Of a stretch of DNA of 12,441 nucleotides, positions 5,936 to 12,441 are shown one piece after another (within the stretch, counting starts at the first letter, position 1; the number at the start of each line of letters is the position of its first letter). The position numbers and the translations under genes were made by a program. The notes under the pieces are model-generated. The model searched no databases. It was not told the DNA's origin and saw only the letters and a program-made list of their open reading frames with translations. Source of the stretch: Gammaproteobacteria bacterium (GTDB lineage: Bacteria; Gemmatimonadota; Gemmatimonadetes; Longimicrobiales; Gaopeijiaceae); NCBI GenBank assembly GCA_009843625.1, contig VYDD01000002.1, positions 1-12,441 of the forward strand. Reading direction: 5' to 3'.

Positions 5936-8900
5936 ATGCACTCAGACAGGGACAGGTCGAAGGAACCCGTCGCCGTCGTCGGATACGCCTACCGGATGCC
6001 GGGGGGCATCCGCAGCGATGACGACTTCTGGGATCTCCTGAGCAGGCGCGAGATCGTCCGGGAGCCGGTCACCGACCGGTATGGCCGGGGCTACCAGCCG
6101 ATCGGCGGATTCTCGGGTCCGGGACGGTTCGGGAGCGCGTACGAGGGCCTGATACGCGACGAGGGGGAGCAGCGGATGGATCGCAGCCTCTTCGGGGTGT
6201 CGCGCAATGAAATGGCGTACATGGATCCTCAGATCCGGATGTTGCTTGGCTGCGCCTGGGAGAGTTGCGAGCACGCCGGGTGGGACCTCAAGGGACTCCG
6301 CAACAGCTCCACGGGAGTCTTCATCGGGGCACAGGTCGCATCGACGGCCAACTGGCGGGCGCTGTACGGCACCAACGAGTTCTCCATTCTGAGCATCGAC
6401 GCCTCGATGCTCGCGAACCGCATCTCCTACCACCTCAACCTCATGGGACCTTCCGTGGCGTGCTCCACGGCTTGCTCGGCGTCCCTGACCGCGTTGCACA
6501 CGGCGATGAACGCGATTCGGCAGGGCGACTGTGACCGGGCTCTGGTGGGCGCTGCGACCTATCTCGGATCGGCCCGCTGCAGCGCTTCCTTCAACGCTCT
6601 CGGTGTCATCAGTCCCGACGGCAGGTGTCACTCCTTCGATGCCGACGCCAACGGATACATGCGCGCCGAAGGAGCGTTCATCTTCGCGGTCAAGCCGCTG
6701 GAAGCGGCGGAACGGGACGGCGACCACATCTTTGCGGTAGTCGCTGCCACGGCGGTCAACACCGCAGGGACCGCGGACGACGCGGTCGGCTTGGCCCAGG
6801 GGCGCTACATCACCGCGCCGACCCGTCATTCGCAGGTCGAATTGATGCGTACGGCCTGTGAGCGCGCAGGGCTGGGCCCTGAGGACTTCGACTATATCGA
6901 AGCGCACGCCACCGGCACGGTGGTGGGCGACCGCATCGAGGGGAACGCCATCGCCGAAGCCTTCGGTGGGGTTGAGCGCGAGGTTCCGCTGCGTGTCGCC
7001 AGCGTGAAGAGCAACGTGGGGCACCTTGAGGCCGCGGCGTTCAGCTGCGCGCTGCTGAAGGTCGTCCTGATGATGCAGCGACGTACCTTTGCGCCCATTT
7101 CGCGGAACTTCCTGGCACCGAATCTGGAGATCGACTTCGACAGCTGCCCGATGCAGGTGCAGACGGCATGCGAGCCATTCCCGGACCGTCCGGTCGTAGT
7201 CGGGATCAATTCCTTCGGCTTCGGCGGCGCCAACGGACATTGTGTGGTCAGGGAATACCGGCGGGCGCAGCGCGCGGTGTGGTCGGTGCCTCTGGCTCCC
7301 GGCGCGGGCTACATGATCCCCTTGTCGGCGCGTACGGCAAACGCCCTGGTTCACAGCGCGCGCAGTATGCGCGAGCTCCTCGACAAGTCGCAAGCCGATC
7401 TCTACACGCTGGCGGGCAATCTCGGACGACGCCGGAGCCACCTGGCGGCACGTACCGCGTTCGCCGTTCGCGACCGCGACCAGCTTGCCGAGGCGTTGGA
7501 CGCCTTTGCGGAGGACCCATCCCCGGCCACCACCGTGGAAGAAGGGGACCGCCGGGTCGCCATGGTCTTCTCGGGGCAGGGTACCCAATGGGCGGGATGC
7601 GGGCGAGCACTCTACGACGCCGACCCTGTCTTCCGGCGGGTGGTCGACGCCATTGAGGAGGAGTGGCGGAAGCACTCCGCCTCCTCCCTGCGCGACGCCT
7701 GTTTCTTCGCAAGCCAGGAGGAATTGAACGAGGTCCGGTTGGCCCAGCCCGCGATCTTCATGCTGCAGTGCGCCCTGGTGGAGCTGTTGTCGACCTGGGG
7801 CGTACACCCCGACTGCGTCGTCGGGCACAGCTCGGGAGAGGTGGCCGCCGCCTACGCCAGCGGGGCGCTTACCCTTGCCGAGGCCACGCATCTGGTCTAC
7901 CACCGCGCCACCCTGCAGCAGCGCGTGGCCGGCTCGGGTCGGATGCTGGCGATCGGACTCGACCGGCCGGGCGTGGAGGACCTTCTGGGCGAGATCGGCG
8001 TCTCGTTCGGTTCCGGCAACCATGGACCCGCCCAGGTTGGAATCGCCTGCGAGAATTCGCCTGCCAACACTGTCATCTGCGGCAGGCAGCCTGCGCTCGA
8101 GCCCGTCATGGCCGAACTCGACCGCCGCGACCTTCAGAATCGACTGATTCCCGGCAACATCGCCTTTCATTCGCCGGCGATGGACCCTCTCCACGACGAT
8201 GTCATGACGTCGCTCTCCTTCCTGGATGAGTGCGCGTTCGACTCCGATGTGCCACTTGTGTCCTCGGTCACCGGCAGGGCAACGCAGTGCCTGGACGCCG
8301 CGTACTGGTGGTCCAACATCCGGGAGCCGGTCCGCTTCGCTGCCGCCATGGAGACGGTGCGCCGGGACTACCGTCCGGACATCGTTCTGGAGATCGCTCC
8401 CCACGGTGCCCTGCAGCCGCTCATTCAGCAGTGCCTGGAAGGTGGCGCCGCAGCCTCGGCCCCGGCCTGCGTCCCGACGCTGATGAAGGACGAGGATGTC
8501 TGCATGGGCTTCCAGGAAGCGCTCGGCGCGCTCTACAAGGCCGGCGTCGCGCTCGATTTCGCGTCCCAGTATCCGCGTCCCAGACCCGTCCCCCATCTTC
8601 TCCCCGGGCATCCTCAGGAACAGACGACCACTCACGACGACCTGGTCGACGACGAGATGTTTGTCCACCGCGGCGAGTACTCCCACGGCCCGCTCGTCGG
8701 CCACAGGGTCGCGTGCGACCACATGCTCTTCGAGGCTCGTCTCTCCGAGCGGGATTTTCCGTGGCTGACCGACCATCGGGTGCATCGGGCGCCGATCATC
8801 CCGGCCGCCGGCTACATCGAGTTGATTCTGCAGGCCTTCGCTGGCAGTCCGGTGCACATCGAAGAGATGGAGTTCCTGCAGCACACACCCGTCGGCCGGA

Positions 8901-10336
8901 CGCCGGTGAGACTGCAGACAGCCCTCTTCCCGGTGCCCGACGCCCCGGACCAGTTCACCTTCACCATCTCCACCCGCTCTTTCGAGAACGACGACGAAGG
9001 CACGCTGCACTGCCGTGGCAGGGTTCGCCGGGTAGATGAAGACCACGCCGTCGACACCCTTCCGACGCTGCAGGAGGTCCTGGCGTCCGACTTCGATCCT
9101 TCGCCCCTCGCGACCGGGGAAGACTTCTATGACCAGATCGAAGCAGTCGTGGGGGACGCCTTCGAGTTCGGACCGCATTTCCGCAGCATCCGGCAGATCG
9201 AAATGGACTCTGGCTCGACGGATCTGCTGCTGGAGATCGAGGTCGACGAGGAGTTGTGGGCGTCCGGCCGGGAAGAGGGCTATGTCCTGTACCCCCCGCT
9301 GACGGACGGCGGGCTGCAGATCTTCCTGCGCTACCTGATGCGCCTGCCGGACTTCTTTTCCATGCCGCAACGCGCGTGCGACATCACCTTCCTGCGCCCG
9401 CCCACGGGGCCACGCATCAGCTGCTTCCTGGTCGACACCGGCGACTGGTTCGACGTGGATGAGCGCGGCCAGTACAACAAGCCGCTCGGCGAACTCTACA
9501 TCGGCCGCCTCAGCTTCTACGATCACGCCACCGGGCAATTGATCGCCCACATCGGAGAATATCATTCATTCAACAGCAACCCCCGCTGGAGCGATGTCCC
9601 GGACAGCAAGCACCTCATCCGGTGGCAGCCCAAGTTCCTGGCGGCACGGCCTCCTGTCAGCGACGCGCTCCGGGGCGACGAGGTCGATCCCGCCGACTTG
9701 ATCGCGGCCCTCGAAGAAGGCGCCCTCGGCCACCGGTACGCCTGCCATGTAATCGAGATCGCGGGCCGCCGCGAGCCCGCCGAGGCGATTCTGAACCGGT
9801 GTCTGGGACGCCTGTCCTGCCCGGACGCCCAGACCGAGTATTGGCTCCTCGGCGCGGACGAGGAGTACACCCGCGCGCTCTACGACGCCTTCAACCACCA
9901 CGACGCCGCAATTCGGTTCGACTCGCTCGATCCGTGCTCCGCCGAGGCCCGGGAACTCGAGATGGATTCGGGGCTGTTGCGGCCCGCCGCCGCCGAGCTC
10001 GTGCTCCTGCACGCGGAAGCCTGCGGTTTTGGGACCGCGCAGTGGACGCTCGTTCATCGGCTCATGGTCGCCGGCGGTCTTGCGCTCGTCTGCCACGGCG
10101 AAGGGGATCCAGTCGAGGCCGGCGCCGGCTGGTCAACGATCTACGCGGGGTCACGCACGACGTTGCTGCAGGCCCCCCACGGCCTTGTCGACCTGGCGAA
10201 GGGAACCGGTGCCGGTGCCGGAAGTGCGGCCGCGGATGGTCGCGAAGCCGGGCGGGCGGCCGCCACTCCGGGTTCCCGCTGGGTTATCGGCGAACCGGGC
10301 AGCCTCGCGGCGAACTGGCTCGACCTCCTCGACTAG
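5936..10336 (+). CDS. Type I highly reducing polyketide synthase, N-terminal part: KS-AT-DH-pseudoMT, ended by an in-frame TAG in the structural KR
   Basis: This 1466-residue part loads and elongates a chain on a modular synthase. The KS (about 10-435) has active-site Cys180 in STACSASL, His324 in EAHATGT and His363 in SNVGHLEAAA, so condensation should work. The AT (about 540-860) has Ser632 in GHSSGE and His745 in IAFHS; the AFHS form predicts malonyl-CoA. The DH (about 915-1210) keeps His947 in WLTDHRV and Asp1124 in PPLTDGGLQ, but the usual Gly of HxxxGxxxxP is Arg951. Residues about 1215-1420 align with the C-methyltransferase fold, but the SAM loop is IEIAGRREP (from 1273) instead of LEIGAGTGG, so it is probably inactive. 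An Ala/Gly-rich linker (about 1422-1446) leads to GSRWVIGEPGSLAANW, the first strand of the KR structural half, where TAG stops the frame. The same frame continues downstream with the rest of that fold. Confidence 0.92.
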   Translation: MHSDRDRSKEPVAVVGYAYRMPGGIRSDDDFWDLLSRREIVREPVTDRYGRGYQPIGGFSGPGRFGSAYEGLIRDEGEQRMDRSLFGVSRNEMAYMDPQIRMLLGCAWESCEHAGWDLKGLRNSSTGVFIGAQVASTANWRALYGTNEFSILSIDASMLANRISYHLNLMGPSVACSTACSASLTALHTAMNAIRQGDCDRALVGAATYLGSARCSASFNALGVISPDGRCHSFDADANGYMRAEGAFIFAVKPLEAAERDGDHIFAVVAATAVNTAGTADDAVGLAQGRYITAPTRHSQVELMRTACERAGLGPEDFDYIEAHATGTVVGDRIEGNAIAEAFGGVEREVPLRVASVKSNVGHLEAAAFSCALLKVVLMMQRRTFAPISRNFLAPNLEIDFDSCPMQVQTACEPFPDRPVVVGINSFGFGGANGHCVVREYRRAQRAVWSVPLAPGAGYMIPLSARTANALVHSARSMRELLDKSQADLYTLAGNLGRRRSHLAARTAFAVRDRDQLAEALDAFAEDPSPATTVEEGDRRVAMVFSGQGTQWAGCGRALYDADPVFRRVVDAIEEEWRKHSASSLRDACFFASQEELNEVRLAQPAIFMLQCALVELLSTWGVHPDCVVGHSSGEVAAAYASGALTLAEATHLVYHRATLQQRVAGSGRMLAIGLDRPGVEDLLGEIGVSFGSGNHGPAQVGIACENSPANTVICGRQPALEPVMAELDRRDLQNRLIPGNIAFHSPAMDPLHDDVMTSLSFLDECAFDSDVPLVSSVTGRATQCLDAAYWWSNIREPVRFAAAMETVRRDYRPDIVLEIAPHGALQPLIQQCLEGGAAASAPACVPTLMKDEDVCMGFQEALGALYKAGVALDFASQYPRPRPVPHLLPGHPQEQTTTHDDLVDDEMFVHRGEYSHGPLVGHRVACDHMLFEARLSERDFPWLTDHRVHRAPIIPAAGYIELILQAFAGSPVHIEEMEFLQHTPVGRTPVRLQTALFPVPDAPDQFTFTISTRSFENDDEGTLHCRGRVRRVDEDHAVDTLPTLQEVLASDFDPSPLATGEDFYDQIEAVVGDAFEFGPHFRSIRQIEMDSGSTDLLLEIEVDEELWASGREEGYVLYPPLTDGGLQIFLRYLMRLPDFFSMPQRACDITFLRPPTGPRISCFLVDTGDWFDVDERGQYNKPLGELYIGRLSFYDHATGQLIAHIGEYHSFNSNPRWSDVPDSKHLIRWQPKFLAARPPVSDALRGDEVDPADLIAALEEGALGHRYACHVIEIAGRREPAEAILNRCLGRLSCPDAQTEYWLLGADEEYTRALYDAFNHHDAAIRFDSLDPCSAEARELEMDSGLLRPAAAELVLLHAEACGFGTAQWTLVHRLMVAGGLALVCHGEGDPVEAGAGWSTIYAGSRTTLLQAPHGLVDLAKGTGAGAGSAAADGREAGRAAATPGSRWVIGEPGSLAANWLDLLD

Positions 10337-10342
10337 CCGGCA

Positions 10343-11794
10343 GTGCACCGCGTTCCCGGGTCGACTATCGAGGCAACCGATTCCAGCTGGCTGGACGAAT
10401 CGCCGGGAGCGGCCGATCTGGAAGCGATCGACTTCTTTGTCGGCCCGGATCCGATAGACCCCACGGGCGAGCGTGCCATCTGGGAATTCGTGGCGTTTCT
10501 TCAGGCCCTGGCCCCGTATCGGCTGGAGAGCGCGACCCGTGACTGCCGTCTGACGGTGGTGACGCGCGGCGCGGTCTGCGGCGTGGACGATCCGCGCGGC
10601 AGCGCGCTCTGGGGAGCGGTGCGCAGTATCGCCCTGGAACTCCTCGCCGAAGACACCCGGATCGACTTCAGGCTTGTGGACATCGGCTCGGAGGATGACC
10701 TGGAGGTCCTGGCCCGCCTCGCCCGGTGCGATCTGCGCGAGCGCGAACTGGCGATCAGAGAGGGGCGCCCATGGGTCCCGCGCATCGTCAGCGTGCGGCA
10801 GCGCGCCCCGCTCGTGCCAGATGGTGACGAACCGCCGTACCGGCTTCGCCTGGACAATCCCGGCCAGGTGAGCGGGCTCCAGATGACTACGTACGCGCTT
10901 CCGCCGCTGGGGCCGTCGGATGTGGAAGTCGAGGTCGGCGCTGCCGCGCTCAACTTTCGCGACGTCATGGTCACGCTCGGGCTTCTGCCGGCCATGGCCT
11001 ACGAGCGCTCGGCGCTGGGGCGGGAAGTCGGCATCGAGGCCAGCGGGGTGGTCCGGCGCGCAGGCTCCGGGGTCAAGCGCCTGAAGGTCGGGGACGAGGT
11101 GGCGGTTACGGTGGGCGGCTGCGTCGCGAACCGCGTCGTGGTGAACGAGCACCTCGCCTTCCTCAAGCCACCCGCACTGGGCATGGAGGAGGCCGCCTCG
11201 GCGCTCTCCGTCTATGTGACCGCCTATTACTCGCTGATTCACCTCGCCCGTCTGAGGAAGGGCCAGCGAGTCCTCATCCATTCGGCGATGGGGGGCGTCG
11301 GCCAGGCTGCAATCGCCCTGGCCAGGCACGTCGGGGCGGAGATCTACGCCACCGCCGGGAACGAGAGCAAACGTAGCCGGTTGATCGAGATGGGCGTGTG
11401 CGGAGCGTTCGATTCGCACAACCGCCAGTGGTATGACGATCTCATGGAGGCCACGGGAGGCGAAGGCGTCGATGTCGTATTGAATTCGCTCGCCGGCCAC
11501 AACATCGCGCTCTGCCTCGAGTCGCTGCGTCCTTCCGGCTGGCACTGCGAGATCGGCAAGGTCGACATCTACACCGACAACTCGCTCAGCATGCGCGTTT
11601 TCCGCAAGAAATCTGCGCTTCGCCGCGATCGATGTGGACCGTCTGATGCTCGACGACCCGGTACTGTCGCACGTGCTCTCCCAGGCCTGCGTCGACCTCA
11701 TGGGCGAGGGCGCGGTCGCGCCTCCCGCGTTGACGTCTTTCCCCTATCGGGATTACGCGAAGGCGCTTCGGCTGATGACGACCGGCCAGCATGA
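10343..11794 (+). CDS. PKS middle part: rest of structural KR half plus enoylreductase, broken by a +1 frameshift
   Basis: This is the same frame as the upstream PKS, reopened six bases after the TAG. A GTG at 10343 could start it, but no Shine-Dalgarno precedes it, so it does not look like a gene in its own right. The first 160 or so residues finish the non-catalytic KR half: FVAFLQALAPYRL, LTVVTRGAV, ALWGAVRSIALEL. From about 10838 comes the enoylreductase: YALPPLGPSDVEVEV, AALNFRDVMVTLGLLP, VGDEVAV, and the NADPH loop HSAMGGVGQAAIALARHVGAE. The Tyr often found in LGxYP, which directs methyl stereochemistry, is Leu here. Homology in this frame ends at SMRVFRKK. The last 60 codons, up to TGA at 11792, are out-of-frame noise, because an extra A at 11609-11611 shifts the true frame. 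Confidence 0.8.
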   Translation: MHRVPGSTIEATDSSWLDESPGAADLEAIDFFVGPDPIDPTGERAIWEFVAFLQALAPYRLESATRDCRLTVVTRGAVCGVDDPRGSALWGAVRSIALELLAEDTRIDFRLVDIGSEDDLEVLARLARCDLRERELAIREGRPWVPRIVSVRQRAPLVPDGDEPPYRLRLDNPGQVSGLQMTTYALPPLGPSDVEVEVGAAALNFRDVMVTLGLLPAMAYERSALGREVGIEASGVVRRAGSGVKRLKVGDEVAVTVGGCVANRVVVNEHLAFLKPPALGMEEAASALSVYVTAYYSLIHLARLRKGQRVLIHSAMGGVGQAAIALARHVGAEIYATAGNESKRSRLIEMGVCGAFDSHNRQWYDDLMEATGGEGVDVVLNSLAGHNIALCLESLRPSGWHCEIGKVDIYTDNSLSMRVFRKKSALRRDRCGPSDARRPGTVARALPGLRRPHGRGRGRASRVDVFPLSGLREGASADDDRPA

Positions 11795-12441
11795 GGGCAA
11801 GCTGGTTCTTCAGGCTCCGACCGACCCCGCGGACCGGGGATTCGGCATCACGGACACCCGTCCCTTCCTGGATCCCGACGCAACCTATCTGGTCACTGGT
11901 GGCCTGGGTGGCTTCGGTCTCCGCTTCGTGCCCTACCTGATCGCCGCCGGAGCGCGCCATCTGACCCTCATGGACCGCGATCCCGCGCGGCGCCGCGACG
12001 TCGAGTGGATCCGCCAGATCACGACGCTGTCCAAGATGGCCCACGACTACGAGATCGACATCGTGCCGGGGGACGTTAGGAACGCGGCGGATGTTCACCG
12101 CTGTATCGCGGGCCTGGAGCGACCCCTCAAGGGCGTGTTCCACCTCGCTGGAACGCTGGAGGACCGGTCTTTCCTGGACACGTCGCCCGATTCGCTGGCA
12201 AGGGTGTTTGCGCCCAAGGCCATGGGCGCGCTCAACCTTCATCATGCCACCATCGACCGGGATCTCGACTACTTCGTGCTGTTCTCCTCGATTGCCTCGA
12301 CCTTCGGCAACCTGGGGCAGATCAACTACAGCGGCGCCAGCAGCTTCCTCGACGGGCTGGCCGCCTGGCGCCGCCGACGCGGTCTCCCCGCCCTCTCCTA
12401 CAACCTGGGTCCGGTCACCGAGGTCGGGATGGCGGCGCGCA
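11613..12441 (+). CDS. PKS C-terminal part: end of enoylreductase and ketoreductase, continues past the window
   Basis: The frame that resumes homology after the frameshift is open to the window end. It starts LRFAAIDVDRLML, which directly continues the ER (expected FRKNLRF), and ends the ER with MTTGQHEGKLVLQ. From about 11877 comes a ketoreductase: NADPH loop TGGLGGFG, then GVFHLAGTLEDRSF with LED in the place of the B-type LDD motif, Lys in APKAMGALNL (codon 12216), FSSIAS, and the catalytic Tyr in GQINYSGASSFLD (codon 12327). The Asn usually four residues after the Tyr is Ser (codon 12339). The KR reduces the beta-keto group before the DH and ER act. The first ATG in this frame is 11646, with no obvious ribosome binding site. 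The ACP and any release domain must lie beyond 12441. Confidence 0.82.
   Translation, partial: MRFAAIDVDRLMLDDPVLSHVLSQACVDLMGEGAVAPPALTSFPYRDYAKALRLMTTGQHEGKLVLQAPTDPADRGFGITDTRPFLDPDATYLVTGGLGGFGLRFVPYLIAAGARHLTLMDRDPARRRDVEWIRQITTLSKMAHDYEIDIVPGDVRNAADVHRCIAGLERPLKGVFHLAGTLEDRSFLDTSPDSLARVFAPKAMGALNLHHATIDRDLDYFVLFSSIASTFGNLGQINYSGASSFLDGLAAWRRRRGLPALSYNLGPVTEVGMAAR

Noticed and set aside
5942..9565. A 1207-codon open frame on the - strand
   Set aside because: It is antisense to the KS-AT-DH coding region, shows no protein-family motif, and is a known effect of GC-rich codon use that removes stops from the opposite strand.
9622..10542. A + strand open frame overlapping the TAG region, considered as the true PKS frame around the stop
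   Set aside because: Its translation is Arg/Gly/Pro-rich noise. Homology stays in the frame of the PKS on both sides of the TAG, so the stop is not explained by a pair of frameshifts.
11606..11613. Programmed +1 frameshifting in the enoylreductase
   Set aside because: AAG-AAA-TCT has no recognisable slippery arrangement for +1 movement, no rare codon or stop in the shifted site, and no upstream Shine-Dalgarno-like stimulator at the right distance; an indel is simpler.
1..12441. CRISPR array, tRNA, insertion sequence or integron
   Set aside because: No regularly spaced repeats, no cloverleaf-like sequences, and no transposase or integrase motifs were seen on either strand.

Overview
The window is GC-rich bacterial DNA with six gene loci, one of them a large modular enzyme gene that runs off the right edge. 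The outer-membrane beta-barrel gene and a Tat-type periplasmic enzyme point to a Gram-negative (diderm) host. The mix of genes would suit a Gemmatimonadota-, Acidobacteriota- or Myxococcota-like genome, but the sequence does not settle the phylum. I see no tRNA, rRNA, CRISPR array, insertion sequence or integrase.

Left part (1-4695, all on the + strand): the 3' part of a protoporphyrinogen-oxidase-like flavoenzyme gene (heme synthesis); a 265-base gap with a 13-bp direct repeat around a small hairpin; an alginate-export-type outer-membrane porin with a TTG start; a Tat-exported sulfite-oxidase-fold molybdopterin enzyme; then a STAS-domain anti-sigma-factor antagonist followed by a 90-aa protein I do not recognise. 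These look like housekeeping and envelope genes in separate short transcription units. Only the STAS and 90-aa genes look like an operon.

Right part (4692-12441): a - strand NAD(P)-dependent reductase of the dihydroflavonol-4-reductase-like extended SDR group is divergent from a type I polyketide synthase (PKS), across a 182-base intergenic region rich in short repeated motifs. The PKS reads KS-AT-DH-(dead methyltransferase)-(structural KR half)-ER-KR, the layout of animal fatty acid synthase and of highly reducing iterative PKSs. The KS (Cys180, His324, His363) and AT (Ser632, His745) active sites are intact and the AT looks malonyl-specific. The methyltransferase has lost its SAM-binding glycine loop. 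The expected product is a largely reduced, unbranched acyl chain, perhaps modified by the neighbouring reductase.

The main surprise is that this PKS is not one open frame. An in-frame TAG at 10334-10336 cuts the structural KR half, and one extra A at 11609-11611 shifts the frame inside the ER. Homology continues across both points, so the locus is either a recently broken PKS, a recoded one, or one with two assembly errors. The KR domain lies in a frame that reaches the window end without a stop; the ACP and any release domain lie outside.
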